Of a stretch of DNA of 64,000 nucleotides, positions 1-8,867 are shown piece after piece. The stretch is from NCBI RefSeq assembly GCF_900177725.1, contig NZ_FXAT01000001.1, positions 434,001-498,000 on the forward strand, in the 5' to 3' direction. The position numbers and the translations under genes were made by a program. Every line of letters begins with the position of its first letter. Positions within the stretch are counted from its first letter, which is position 1. Source of the stretch: Paraburkholderia susongensis. GTDB lineage: Bacteria > Pseudomonadota > Gammaproteobacteria > Burkholderiales > Burkholderiaceae. Under the pieces are notes generated by a model that ran no database searches, was not told where the DNA came from, and was given only the letters and a program-made list of their open reading frames with translations.

Positions 1-324
1 GTGATCTTCGCGGCCATGGCAACCATCGCCACGGTCAGCAAGCGCGACTTCTCGGGGCTCGGCAAGTGGCTCTTCATGGGCGTGATCGTGATCCTCCTCG
101 CGTCGGTCGCGAACGTGTTCCTGCAACTGCCTGCGCTGATGCTCACGGTCTCGGTCATGGCAATCGTGATCTTCTCCGTCTACATCATGTTCGACGTGCA
201 GCGGGTCGTGAACGGCGGCGAAACGAACTACATTACCGCAACGCTCGCGATCTACCTGGATCTGTACAACGTGTTCGTCAATCTGCTCGCGCTGCTCGGT
301 ATTTTCGGCGGCAACCGCAATTAA
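1..324 (+). CDS. Bax inhibitor-1/YccA family membrane protein, C-terminal part (5' truncated by window edge)
   Basis: Only the last 107 codons are in the window; the gene begins upstream, so the GTG at position 1 is not a proposed start. The fragment is almost entirely hydrophobic, with at least three membrane segments (about residues 22-42, 45-66 and 85-102). It holds the FDVQR stretch and the IYLDLYNVF motif typical of the last helices of BI-1/YccA/YetJ proteins, and ends GIFGGNRN. Family members are inner-membrane proteins; BsYetJ is a pH-sensitive calcium leak channel, while E. coli YccA modulates FtsH. The exact role here cannot be told. It is followed by a strong bidirectional terminator and faces the convergent hydrolase gene. 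Confidence 0.88.
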   Translation: MIFAAMATIATVSKRDFSGLGKWLFMGVIVILLASVANVFLQLPALMLTVSVMAIVIFSVYIMFDVQRVVNGGETNYITATLAIYLDLYNVFVNLLALLGIFGGNRN

Positions 325-372
325 GTCTGACTAGACACGCGACACGCGGCGCGCTCGAGCGCCGTGCCCAGC

Positions 373-408
373 AAAAAGCCCATAACGAGCAATCGTTATG
401 GGCTTTTT
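373..408. terminator. Bidirectional intrinsic terminator between convergent genes
   Basis: A perfect 16-bp stem (373-388 with 393-408) closes a GCAA tetraloop. The stem starts with five A and ends with five T, so it gives a U-tract in both directions. It lies between the 3' ends of the BI-1 family gene and the convergent metallo-hydrolase gene and should end both transcripts. Confidence 0.92.
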
Positions 409-465
409 CGTTACATGGCCTCGCGCCGCAGGAAGCGCTCTGTCAGCACGAGCGTGGCGGCGCTG

Positions 466-1239
466 TCAAACCGTGAGCCACGCGAAGCCTTCGCTCTGTG
501 ACGCCACCACCACCTCCGTGGACGCTGCGCCCAGCACGCCAGCCAACGCAGCCTGCGCCAACTCCGGCAGATTATTCTGCTGACTCAGATGCGCGGCAAC
601 CAGATGCCGCAGACGAGAACGGTCGAGCGAGGCCAGAATGGCCGCTGCCGCGTCGTTGTTCAGATGCCCATGATCGCCGCCGATGCGCGCCTTCAGCGAC
701 GGCGGATAACGGCTGCCCGCTAGCATCTGCACATCGTGATTGCATTCGAGCACAAGCGCATCGCAGCCGCTCAGCACCGCGCTGATATGCGGCGTGGACG
801 TGCCGACGTCGGTCAGCACGCCGAGCCGGCTCGCGCCATTCGAAAACACGTACTGCAGCGGCTCGCGAGCGTCGTGCGGAACGGTGTAAGGGAGGACGCT
901 GAGGTCGCCGATCGCCACCGCCTCGTCGCCCCACAGCACCTGCAGGTCGACATCGGCCTCGTCGGCACCGACCGCGCGCGCGGTCCCCCAGCTCATGTAC
1001 AACGGAATCGACCACTTGCGGGCCAGCGTCAACGCGCTGCCGATATGGTCGCTATGCTCGTGCGTAATCAGGATCGCGTCGAGGCCTTCGACGCTCGCGC
1101 CGAGCCGCGTCAGACGCCGCTCGACTTCCCGCGCGGAAAAACCGCAATCGAGCAGCACACGCGTAGTGGTCGCACCGCTTTGCGCTTCCACCAGCAGCGC
1201 GTTGCCTTCACTGCCGCTGCCGAGACTGGCGAAGCGCAC
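466..1239 (-). CDS. MBL-fold metallo-hydrolase (YycJ/WalJ-like)
   Basis: 257 aa, soluble. The metallo-beta-lactamase metal motif HEHSDH is at residues 60-65, with further ligands expected at the Asp of LTDVG (about 143) and a C-terminal His. The N-terminus (FASLGSGSEGN) matches the YycJ/WalJ and phosphonate-type single-domain hydrolases; Bacillus WalJ is a nuclease-like protein tied to cell-wall and replication coordination, but the substrate in betaproteobacteria is unknown to me. The gene is 8 bp from the bamC stop and reads the same way, so it is probably the distal gene of a dapA-bamC transcript. The start is the ATG that gives the conserved N-terminus. Confidence 0.85.
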   Translation of the reverse strand: MRFASLGSGSEGNALLVEAQSGATTTRVLLDCGFSAREVERRLTRLGASVEGLDAILITHEHSDHIGSALTLARKWSIPLYMSWGTARAVGADEADVDLQVLWGDEAVAIGDLSVLPYTVPHDAREPLQYVFSNGASRLGVLTDVGTSTPHISAVLSGCDALVLECNHDVQMLAGSRYPPSLKARIGGDHGHLNNDAAAAILASLDRSRLRHLVAAHLSQQNNLPELAQAALAGVLGAASTEVVVASQSEGFAWLTV

Positions 1240-1247
1240 GGCCCCGC

Positions 1248-2387
1248 CTAGTTCAGTTGCGCGTGCAGCAGCGACACGATGCGCTGCGCGTCCGAGGACG
1301 TATCGATCTGGCCATTCGCGTCCACCACCGCGACCTGCGTCACGGTGTCACCCTTCGCGCGCACGTTGACGAGGAATTCCTGACCCGGCTTGCGCGACGA
1401 ATTGCCGCTATAGAACAGCTTGCCGAAGAGTCCCTCTTTCTTCAGCTCCTGCATCGAATCCGCGTAGCGCACGTAGTAGATGCCCTTCTCGCGGTCGCGG
1501 TTGTCGACGGTGAAGTTGGTGCGGTCGAGCGCGAGGCCCACACGCAACCATGCACGGTCGAACGACTCCTGCAGGTCGAGCGTCGAAACGCCCGCGTCCT
1601 GCTCGATCGTGGCCGGCGCGGTGGCCGGGTGTGCGTCGGTCAGCAGTTGCTTCGACTGCGCGTCGGTCAGGCCGAATTTCTGCATCAGCTTGGCGAGGAA
1701 CATCGCTTCGAGCGCCGGGTCGCGCGGACGCTCCTCCCAGCGCGACGACGTCTTGTCCTGCCCCGTCAGCACTTCTTCCATCGCGCTATGCGTGATCGAG
1801 ATGTCGGTCGTGCCAGCCGGCCCGCGCGACACGAGCGTGCGGAAGCTGTCGCGCGTGCCCGACGAATACGCGAAGTCGATGAGCTTGCCCACCGTGCGGC
1901 GGAACCAGTCGTCCGGGATGTTCGCGCGGTTTTCAGCCCAGTCGGTCGTCATGATGCCGGTGGCCGGCGCGTCGGTCTTCAGCGCGAAGCCGTTCTCCTG
2001 CCAGAACTCCTGCAGTTGCGGCCACAGCTGCTCCGGCGAGCGGCCGTCGACCACCAGCCAGCGGCGATCGCCGTCGCGCTCGATGTGCATGCCGAGCGGA
2101 TCCTGCGCGTTCGGCTGGCCTTCGGTCGTATTGCCGGCCGCCGTGACCGCGCGCGCTGTCGCGCCGCCGAGCGCCAGATTGGCGGGCGGTGCCACATAGC
2201 GCTGATCGGTCGGCGTGGTGCTCAGATCGCTCGGCACGGCAAGCGGCGGCGCGCTCGCCGTCGTCTTGTAGTTGACGCGATCGGAAGCGAACCAGTCGTT
2301 CAGCGTGTCACAGCCGGCGAGCGTCGTCAGGGCAAGCGCCAGCGCCGCCATGCGGGTTGCGTGGAGGGAAAGTGCGGAACGTTTCAT
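1248..2387 (-). CDS. bamC: Outer membrane protein assembly factor BamC (lipoprotein)
   Basis: 379 aa from the ATG at 2387, chosen because it gives a lipoprotein signal peptide with lipobox LAGC (Cys about residue 24); the frame stays open upstream but that stretch looks like non-coding sequence. An AGGA stands close upstream. After the lipobox comes a short flexible linker with the conserved YKTT and DLSTTP segments that contact BamD, then two helix-grip (NlpB/DapX) domains, the first starting near GDRRWLVVDG. BamC is a periplasm-facing lipoprotein of the Bam complex that folds beta-barrel proteins into the outer membrane. The gene lies downstream of dapA as in E. coli (dapA-bamC). Confidence 0.93.
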   Translation of the reverse strand: MKRSALSLHATRMAALALALTTLAGCDTLNDWFASDRVNYKTTASAPPLAVPSDLSTTPTDQRYVAPPANLALGGATARAVTAAGNTTEGQPNAQDPLGMHIERDGDRRWLVVDGRSPEQLWPQLQEFWQENGFALKTDAPATGIMTTDWAENRANIPDDWFRRTVGKLIDFAYSSGTRDSFRTLVSRGPAGTTDISITHSAMEEVLTGQDKTSSRWEERPRDPALEAMFLAKLMQKFGLTDAQSKQLLTDAHPATAPATIEQDAGVSTLDLQESFDRAWLRVGLALDRTNFTVDNRDREKGIYYVRYADSMQELKKEGLFGKLFYSGNSSRKPGQEFLVNVRAKGDTVTQVAVVDANGQIDTSSDAQRIVSLLHAQLN

Positions 2388-2514
2388 GAGGTCCTTCGTG
2401 ATGCTGGAACGCGATGCCTGGTTCAATGTGCCGGGAACGTGGGCTGAAGCGACGTCGATTAAGGAAATGCCGGTGGCGGCCTTGCGTGCGTGCTCGCGAA
2501 CGCGCGGCCAGCCC

Positions 2515-3432
2515 TTAGCTGAGCAGGCCCGCTTCGCGCAGCGCGCCGCGCACCACTGCGTGGTATTGCGCGTCGAGCGGCGTAAGCGGCAGGCGGATAC
2601 CGCCCTGCACACGCCCGAGTTGCTGCAACGCCCACTTCGCCGGAATCGGATTCGATTCGGCGAACAGGTATTTGTGCAGCGACAGGAGTTTCAGATGAAT
2701 TTCGCGCGCGGTCTTCGCGTCCGCGGCGAGCGCGGCCTTGCACAGCTCGCTCATCGCGCGCGGCGCGACGTTGGCCGTGACCGAGATATTGCCGTGACCG
2801 CCGAGCAGCATCAGCGCGATCGCGGTGGGATCGTCGCCGCTATAGATGCCGAAGTGCGACGGCGCCGACTTGATCAGATGCGCGGCGCGGTCGATGTTGC
2901 CGGTCGCTTCCTTCACACCGACGATGCCCGGCACCTGGGCGCAGCGCAGGATCGTTTCGTTGCTCATGTCGGCAACGGTGCGGCCCGGCACGTTGTACAG
3001 AATCACCGGCAGATCGACGGTTTCGGCGATCTTCGCGAAATGGCGGTAGATGCCTTCCTGGGTCGGTTTGTTGTAGTACGGCACCACCTGCAGCGTCGCG
3101 TCCGCGCCGACGTCTTTCGCCTGCTGCGTGAGTTCAATCGCCTCGGAAGTGGAATTGCCGCCCGTGCCCGCGATCACCGGAATGCGGCCCGCCACATGCT
3201 CGACCGCGGTCTTGATCATGAGCACGTGCTCTTCGACCGACAGCGTGGCCGACTCACCACTCGTGCCGACCACGACGAGCGCGTCCGTGCCTTCCTCGAC
3301 GTGCCAGTCGATCAGTTTTCGGAACGCCGGCAGGTCGAGGCTGCCGTCTTCGAGCATCGGAGTAATGATGGCAGGAATGCTGCCGCGAATCTGCACGCCG
3401 CCGTTGGCGCCGCTCTGGTTGCCGTTAGCCAT
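2515..3432 (-). CDS. dapA: 4-hydroxy-tetrahydrodipicolinate synthase
   Basis: 305 aa, close to the usual length. It condenses pyruvate with L-aspartate 4-semialdehyde, the first committed step of the diaminopimelate/lysine branch, supplying peptidoglycan and lysine. The TIM barrel carries the GTSGE loop (56-60), catalytic Tyr146 (LYNVPGRT), Arg151 and the Schiff-base Lys174 in GVKEATGN. The N-terminus is slightly longer than in E. coli (a dozen polar residues before the first strand), as is usual for Burkholderiaceae. bamC follows 127 bp downstream on the same strand. Confidence 0.97.
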   Translation of the reverse strand: MANGNQSGANGGVQIRGSIPAIITPMLEDGSLDLPAFRKLIDWHVEEGTDALVVVGTSGESATLSVEEHVLMIKTAVEHVAGRIPVIAGTGGNSTSEAIELTQQAKDVGADATLQVVPYYNKPTQEGIYRHFAKIAETVDLPVILYNVPGRTVADMSNETILRCAQVPGIVGVKEATGNIDRAAHLIKSAPSHFGIYSGDDPTAIALMLLGGHGNISVTANVAPRAMSELCKAALAADAKTAREIHLKLLSLHKYLFAESNPIPAKWALQQLGRVQGGIRLPLTPLDAQYHAVVRGALREAGLLS

Positions 3433-3475
3433 GAAAAACCGTGAATTTGATCAGGTAAATCGCGATTGTAGCGGA

Positions 3476-4078
3476 TTAGCCAGCCAACTCGTAACAAGGC
3501 AAGGGTGTCGCCCGTGCAGGATCGCCCGAACGCGCTGCCTCCCGAATTGCGCAGATCCGCTGAACGTAGGCCGGACGCGGTTCCGCGAGAAATCCGTCCT
3601 GAAACGCGACCACCCGGAGCTGGCCGCGCACCCTCTCGAGAAGCTCGCCCGGGGCGAGCAGAAACGCAGGATTGGACGGCTTGCCGACACTTTCGTTGCC
3701 TTGCGCGAAGGTCTCGTAAACCAGCACGCTGCCGGGGGCAAGCGCGCGCAAAAGCTGCGGGAAGAGCGGCCGATGCAGATAGTTCGTCACGACGACCGCG
3801 GCGAACGCGGCGGTGTCCGCGAGCGGCCATGCGGCGCCTTCGAGGTCGGCCACGAGCGGCGTGATGAGCGGCTCGCCGCGCAGCGTGTCGAGCGCGGCCG
3901 CGTCGCGGTCGAGCGCCGTTACCGGATGCCCGAGCGACGCGAAGAAGCGCGCATGCCGCCCGGCTCCCGAGGCGACGTCGAGCACCGCGCCGCCCGGCGC
4001 GACCAGATGCGCCCAGTGGCGCACCCAGCGCGACGGCTCACCGAGGCCGTGCAAGCCAGTGGCAGCGGGTGTGCTCAT
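3476..4078 (-). CDS. Class I SAM-dependent methyltransferase
   Basis: 200 aa from the ATG at 4078; a longer reading overlaps trpS and lacks family character. The SAM-binding motif I is VLDVASGAGRHA (about 33-44), followed by the acidic end of strand 2 (LDRD) and a later TNYLHRPLF motif seen in tellurite-resistance/TehB-like and UbiE-like methyltransferases. The substrate cannot be told from sequence. It sits 28 bp after the trpS stop on the same strand and is probably co-transcribed with it. Confidence 0.8.
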   Translation of the reverse strand: MSTPAATGLHGLGEPSRWVRHWAHLVAPGGAVLDVASGAGRHARFFASLGHPVTALDRDAAALDTLRGEPLITPLVADLEGAAWPLADTAAFAAVVVTNYLHRPLFPQLLRALAPGSVLVYETFAQGNESVGKPSNPAFLLAPGELLERVRGQLRVVAFQDGFLAEPRPAYVQRICAIREAARSGDPARATPLPCYELAG

Positions 4079-4106
4079 CGCCCCAGCGCGGCAGCCCGGT
4101 CGCGCA

Positions 4107-5309
4107 TCAGTTGTACGACAGGCCCATGGCTTCGCGGACGTCGCGCATCGTTTCCGTCGCGAAGCGGCGCGCCTTGTCGCAGCCATCGGCGACGATCGCG
4201 CGCAGGAGCGACGGGTCGTCCATGTACTTCTGCGCGCGCTCGAGCATCGGTTGCTGCTCGCGCAAAATGCCTTCGACCACCGGCTGCTTGCAGTCGAGAC
4301 AGCCGATGCCCGCCGAGCGGCACCCCTTCTGCACCCACTCGTGCGTCGCCTCGTCGGTGTAGACCTGATGCAGTTGCCAGACCGGACACTTGTCCGGATC
4401 GCCCGGATCGGTGCGGCGCACGCGCGCCGGGTCGGTCGGCATCGTGCGGACCTTCTTCGTGATCGTTTCCGCGTCTTCGCGCAGACCGATGGTATTGCCG
4501 TACGACTTCGACATCTTCTGGCCGTCGAGGCCCGGCATGCGCGACGCCTCGGTCAGCATCGCCTGCGGTTCGACGAGGATGATCTTGCGCGAGCCTTCGA
4601 GGTAGCCGAACAGACGCTCGCGATCGCTCATCGACAGGCTTTGCGACTCCTGCAGCATCGCCCGCGCCTGTTCGAGCGCTTCGTCGTCGCCTTCCTGCTG
4701 ATACGCGTTGCGCAGCTCGTGATAGAGCTTCGCACGCTTGCCGCCGAGCTTCTTCGCGGCTTCGTTGGCCTTGTCCTCGAAGCCCGGCTCACGGCCGTAC
4801 AGATAGTTGAAACGGCGCGCGATTTCGCGCGTCATCTCGACGTGCGGCACCTGATCTTCGCCGACCGGCACGAGCGAGCCGCGATACAGCAGGATGTCCG
4901 CCGCCATCAGCACGGGGTAGCCGAGGAAGCCGTAGGTGGACAGGTCCTTGTCCTTGAGCTTTTCCATCTGCTCCTTGTAGGTCGGCACGCGTTCGAGCCA
5001 GCCGAGCGGCGTGCTCATGCCGAGCAGCAGCGCGAGCTCGGCATGCTCGGGCACCTTGCTCTGGATGAACAGCGTCGCCTGCGCCGGATCGATGCCGGAG
5101 GCGAGCCAGTCGATCAGCACGTCCCACACGTTCTTTTCGATCACTTCGGGCGTTTCGTAGTGCGTCGTCAGCGCGTGCCAGTCGACCACGCAGAAGAAGC
5201 ACGGGTACTCGGACTGCAGCCGCACCCAGTTTTTCAGCACGCCGTGATAGTGGCCGAGGTGCAGAGACCCGGTGGGCCGCATGCCGGAGAAGATACGGTC
5301 TGGGAACAT
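4107..5309 (-). CDS. trpS: Tryptophanyl-tRNA synthetase
   Basis: 400 aa. This class I enzyme charges tRNA-Trp. The signature motifs are HLGH at 17-20 and KMSKS at 265-269. It is longer than the roughly 330-aa E. coli enzyme mainly because of a charged, helical insertion of some 60 residues (about 177-240) between the Rossmann core and the KMSKS loop, plus an extended C-terminus with three cysteines (CRSAGIGCLDC). The insertion follows the family pattern of long TrpS proteins in betaproteobacteria. The ATG at 5309 starts directly with the conserved first strand. The M50 protease gene ends 6 bp upstream, so translational coupling is likely. Confidence 0.96.
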   Translation of the reverse strand: MFPDRIFSGMRPTGSLHLGHYHGVLKNWVRLQSEYPCFFCVVDWHALTTHYETPEVIEKNVWDVLIDWLASGIDPAQATLFIQSKVPEHAELALLLGMSTPLGWLERVPTYKEQMEKLKDKDLSTYGFLGYPVLMAADILLYRGSLVPVGEDQVPHVEMTREIARRFNYLYGREPGFEDKANEAAKKLGGKRAKLYHELRNAYQQEGDDEALEQARAMLQESQSLSMSDRERLFGYLEGSRKIILVEPQAMLTEASRMPGLDGQKMSKSYGNTIGLREDAETITKKVRTMPTDPARVRRTDPGDPDKCPVWQLHQVYTDEATHEWVQKGCRSAGIGCLDCKQPVVEGILREQQPMLERAQKYMDDPSLLRAIVADGCDKARRFATETMRDVREAMGLSYN

Positions 5310-5315
5310 GGTTAT

Positions 5316-5978
5316 TTAGAAAAGCGAAACAAGTGGAGTCAGAATTGCGGTAATCGCGCTATAGCCGAGCGTAACGAGCGGCTTCAGCCAGAAACGCGTG
5401 AGCGTGCCCGTCATGACGAGCGCCATCACGATGAAAAAGCCGTACGGCTCGAGCCGTGAGAGTGCGATCGATTGCTTCGGCGGCAACAGCGCCATCAGCA
5501 CGCGGCCACCGTCGAGCGGCGGCAGCGGAAAGAGGTTCAGCACGCCGAGCACGAGATTCACGCCGACGCCCGCTCCCGCCATGCGCGTAAAAAACGGCTC
5601 ATTGACGTTGAGCACCGCGAGCGCGACGCCGAAGATGCCCCACACCAGCGCCTGGATGAAATTGCAGAGAGGACCGGCCGCCGCAACCCACAGGCTGCCC
5701 CAGCGCGGATTGCGCAGATTGCCGAACGCGACCGGCACCGGTTTCGCGTAGCCGAACATGAACGCGCCGCTCGTTGCGAAGTAGAGCAGCAGCGGAATCG
5801 CGATCGTGCCGAGCGGGTCGATATGGCGCATCGGGTTCAGCGACACGCGGCCGAGCACGTAAGCGGTGTTGTCGCCGAGCCAGCGCGCGACATAGCCATG
5901 CGCCGCTTCGTGCAGCGTGATCGCGAAAATGACCGGTAGCGCGTAGACCGCGATGGTCTGTATCAGGGAAGAATCCAT
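5316..5978 (-). CDS. Site-2 protease family (M50) integral membrane metalloprotease
   Basis: 220 aa with about five membrane helices. The zinc motif HEAAH is at 23-27 in the first helix, and the third ligand lies in the NLFPLPPLDGG motif (148-158), so the catalytic site is complete. There is no PDZ domain, which places it with the small SpoIVFB/YwhC-like group rather than RseP. Substrates are unknown. It lies between yciO and trpS on the same strand, with only 6 bp before trpS. Confidence 0.88.
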   Translation of the reverse strand: MDSSLIQTIAVYALPVIFAITLHEAAHGYVARWLGDNTAYVLGRVSLNPMRHIDPLGTIAIPLLLYFATSGAFMFGYAKPVPVAFGNLRNPRWGSLWVAAAGPLCNFIQALVWGIFGVALAVLNVNEPFFTRMAGAGVGVNLVLGVLNLFPLPPLDGGRVLMALLPPKQSIALSRLEPYGFFIVMALVMTGTLTRFWLKPLVTLGYSAITAILTPLVSLF

Positions 5979-6025
5979 AGCTCCTTATTGTAACAACGCG
6001 CTCGCGCGCCTCTGTCGGCTTTCGC

Positions 6026-6661
6026 TCATGCCGTTTCCTCGAGACCGAACGGCGCGAGCGAACCGCGCCCTGCCCGCACCAGCACGGGATCCGCGCCGGT
6101 CAGGTCGATCACGGTGGAGGGCTCGCACACGCAGGGGCCGCCGTCGATCACGAGATCGAGCTGCTTTTCAAGGCGCGCGCGAATTTCCTCGGGGTCGTTC
6201 AGCGGCTCGGTTTCGCCGGGCAGGATCAGTGTCGAGCCGAGCAGCGGCTGGCCGAGTTCCTCGAGAATCGCGAGCGTGATCGCGTGATCCGGCACACGCA
6301 GGCCGATCGTCTTGCGCGACGGGTGCGACACCCGCCGCGGCACTTCCTTGGTCGCCTGCAGCACGAACACGTACGGGCCCGGGGTCACTGATTTGATCAG
6401 CCGGTACTGCCGGTTGTCCACCATCGCGAAATTAGACAGCTCCGACAGATCGCGCACGAGCAGCGACAGCAACTGCTTTTCGTCGAGCCCGCGAATGCGC
6501 CGGAGCCGCTCGACCGCGTCCTTGTCGTCGAGATGACAGGCGATCGCATAGGTCGAATCGGTCGGCAACGCGACCACGCCGCCGTCGTTGATGATCTGCA
6601 CGGCCTGCTTGACGAGGCGCGGCTGCGGATTGTCGGGATGAAGCCGGAAGTATTGGGACAT
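6026..6661 (-). CDS. yciO: YciO-type Sua5/YrdC domain protein
   Basis: 211 aa, a single YrdC domain. The start (MSQYFRLHPDNPQ) and the segment KEVPRRV then KTIGLRVP match the YciO branch rather than TsaC/Sua5: E. coli YciO has the same opening and length. The family binds ATP, and YrdC/Sua5 makes threonylcarbamoyl-AMP for t6A in tRNA; YciO itself does not fully replace TsaC, so the role is probably related but distinct. Next upstream is the PHP-domain gene, the same pairing as yciO with rnm/yciV in E. coli, which supports the subfamily call. Confidence 0.85.
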   Translation of the reverse strand: MSQYFRLHPDNPQPRLVKQAVQIINDGGVVALPTDSTYAIACHLDDKDAVERLRRIRGLDEKQLLSLLVRDLSELSNFAMVDNRQYRLIKSVTPGPYVFVLQATKEVPRRVSHPSRKTIGLRVPDHAITLAILEELGQPLLGSTLILPGETEPLNDPEEIRARLEKQLDLVIDGGPCVCEPSTVIDLTGADPVLVRAGRGSLAPFGLEETA

Positions 6662-6873
6662 GGTGGTTCACAGTGACGGCGGATGAACGGCGGCGGGCCG
6701 GGTGCGGCGAACGGATCGCGCGCGCCCTGCGAATGGATGACGGCCGACCTGCGGGATGAAATGCGCGGAAGCCGCATCCGGCCGGCACTGCACAGGAGAG
6801 ACGCCGATGCGTACGCGCTTGCCGAATCCGGCCGGCTTGCGCGCGTGACGTGCCGTCGTGGCACGGCGCGCGG

Positions 6874-7704
6874 TCACAGCCAGCGTTCCCAGACGGGCTT
6901 GAGATCGGCGGGCAACGGCGGCAGTGCGCCGAGTTCGATGCGGCCTTCGCCGGGCGCATGGAAGTCGGACCCGCGCGAAGCCTCGAAGCCGAAGCGGCGC
7001 GCGACGTCAGCGTATTCGCGGTACTGGTCGGGCGTATGGCTGCCCGTCACGACCTCGATCGCCTTGCCGCCGAGATCGATGAATTCGCCGAAAAGCGCGT
7101 CGAATTCGAGCGGCGAATACGCGTAGCGGCCCGGATGCGCGACGATCGCCTCGCCGCCCGCGGCCCGGATCCAGCCGACCGCGTCGGCGAGCTTGGCCCA
7201 GCGGTGCGCGATGCAGGCCGGCTTGCCGTCGCCGAGATAGCGGTCGAACACTTCCTGCGTGGAGCCGCAGTGGCCGTGCTCGACCATGAAGCGCGCGAAA
7301 TGCGTGCGCGACATCATGTCGGGGTTCGACACGTAGTCGAGCGCGCCCTCGTAAGCGCCCGGGATGCCGAGTGCGGCCAGTTGTTCGCCGATCGCTTCGG
7401 CACGCGCGGCGCGGCCGTCGCGGGTGCGTGCGAGACCGTCGATCAGGATCTGACTGGTCGGATCGATACCGAGCCCGACGATGTGCACCGTGCGCCCCGC
7501 CCAGGTGACCGAAATCTCGACGCCGCTCAGGTAGCGCATGCCGAGCGCCTCGGCGGCGGCGCGCGCCTCGTGCTGGCCGCCCACCTCGTCGTGATCGGTG
7601 AGCGCCCACAGCGTCACGCCGTTCGCGTGCGCGCGGCGCGCGACGTCGGCCGGCGCGAACAGGCCGTCGGAAACGGTGGAGTGGCAGTGAAGATCGGCGT
7701 TCAT
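6874..7704 (-). CDS. rnm: PHP-domain 3',5'-nucleoside bisphosphate phosphatase / RNase AM-like
   Basis: 276 aa. The PHP-domain metal motifs are visible: DLHCHS (4-9), LTDHDE, and a C-terminal GSDFHAPGE; an internal RTHFARFM region matches E. coli YciV/TrpH (Rnm), which degrades 3',5'-bisphosphate nucleotides such as pAp and trims RNA 5' ends including rRNA precursors. The neighbour yciO supports this assignment. A 212-bp spacer without a recognisable gene separates the two, so they may be transcribed separately here. The start ATG directly precedes the first strand. Confidence 0.85.
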   Translation of the reverse strand: MNADLHCHSTVSDGLFAPADVARRAHANGVTLWALTDHDEVGGQHEARAAAEALGMRYLSGVEISVTWAGRTVHIVGLGIDPTSQILIDGLARTRDGRAARAEAIGEQLAALGIPGAYEGALDYVSNPDMMSRTHFARFMVEHGHCGSTQEVFDRYLGDGKPACIAHRWAKLADAVGWIRAAGGEAIVAHPGRYAYSPLEFDALFGEFIDLGGKAIEVVTGSHTPDQYREYADVARRFGFEASRGSDFHAPGEGRIELGALPPLPADLKPVWERWL

Positions 7705-7878
7705 CGTGGTCCTGGGGAGGTTCTACGTTCATTTTACTGCAACGCAGTAAGTGCTCGCAGGGCTATCTCGCGATGCCGTTTGCGCGAGCCGGCATCGGGC
7801 GGGCTGGGGGCCGCCTCGGACAACCACGCAGGACAACCTCGGGGCCGCGCCATGCCCCTCGAACACCCAGCTGCCCGC

Positions 7879-8763
7879 TTACGCGCAGAATCCCTCGATC
7901 AGCGCGGCGACCTGTTCCGGCTGGTCGTGATGCACCATGTGCCCCGCCTCGTCGATGATCTTCTCGCGCCAGTCCGGGAACGCCTGAAAGCGCGCCTTGA
8001 ATTCGTCGAGCGGAATCTCGCCGGCGATCTGCGCGAGCGTCGGCGAACCGGCGGCCTCGACGTGCAGGACTTTCGCGCTCACCTTGCGCCACACGGCCAT
8101 CACTTCGTCGAGGCGATACAGCATCGGACCGCGCACCTTGTGCGCCGGATCGGCGAGCAGCATGAAGCGCCCCTCGCCGTCCGGCTTCGACCAGTGCTGC
8201 GCGAGAAACTTCGCGCGCCGCGGATCGAGCCGCGGATTAGTCTTGATAAGACGCGCGGCCACCTCGTCGAGCGACGCGTAGCGTCTCAGTTGCGGCGGAT
8301 CGCGCAACTCGTCGAGCCAGTTGAGCAAGCGCCTCGGCGCCTGCGCCGGATGCGACGGCGCGAGCCCGAAGCCCTCGAGATCGACCACGCGCCGCACGCG
8401 CTGCGGCCGCACGCCCGCGTACAGGCACACGACGTTCGCGCCCATGCTGTGCCCGACCAGATTGACCTCGCCGCCCGGCGCATAGTGGTCGACGAGCGCG
8501 TCGAGATCGCCGAGATAGTCCTGCACCCAGTAGCTGCCGCCGCCGCGCTCGGCGACCGGCCAGTCGGACAGACCGAAGCCGCGCATATCCGGTGCGATCA
8601 CCTGCCAGTCGCCGCCGAGCGCATCGACGACGAACTGGAACGAGGCGCCCACATCCATCCAGCCGTGCAGCATGAACAGTATCGGCGCGTCGGGGTGCCC
8701 CCAACGGCGCACATGCAGGCGAACGCCGCGCACGGCGACGAACTCGGACCGGGAAGTATTCAT
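7879..8763 (-). CDS. Alpha/beta hydrolase
   Basis: 294 aa. The oxyanion HGW (33-35), the nucleophile elbow GHSMG (104-108, Ser106) and a late DEAGHMVHHDQP with the catalytic His are all present, with the acid expected near the VLHVEAAGS segment. Overall it resembles haloalkane-dehalogenase/epoxide-hydrolase-like esterases, but the substrate cannot be assigned. There is no signal peptide, so it is cytoplasmic. The gene reads leftward, with the DUF455 gene ending 92 bp upstream. Confidence 0.82.
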   Translation of the reverse strand: MNTSRSEFVAVRGVRLHVRRWGHPDAPILFMLHGWMDVGASFQFVVDALGGDWQVIAPDMRGFGLSDWPVAERGGGSYWVQDYLGDLDALVDHYAPGGEVNLVGHSMGANVVCLYAGVRPQRVRRVVDLEGFGLAPSHPAQAPRRLLNWLDELRDPPQLRRYASLDEVAARLIKTNPRLDPRRAKFLAQHWSKPDGEGRFMLLADPAHKVRGPMLYRLDEVMAVWRKVSAKVLHVEAAGSPTLAQIAGEIPLDEFKARFQAFPDWREKIIDEAGHMVHHDQPEQVAALIEGFCA

Positions 8764-8831
8764 GAACGACGGACCTAAAAAAAGAATGATCGTTCGATTA
8801 TAGAGACAGCCGGACGATACGGGGAGCCCGA

Positions 8832-8867
8832 TTATCGACCTGGTTATCGACCTGGTTATCGACCTGG
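8832..8867. repeat. Tandem repeat, 12 bp x 3, carrying three in-frame stops
   Basis: Three perfect copies of TTATCGACCTGG. On the minus strand each copy reads Pro-Gly-Arg-stop, in frame with the DUF455 gene; the gene ends in the first copy met (8856-8867) and the other two add in-frame stops in the 3' flank. Twelve is divisible by three, so copy-number change would not alter the reading frame. Confidence 0.95.
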
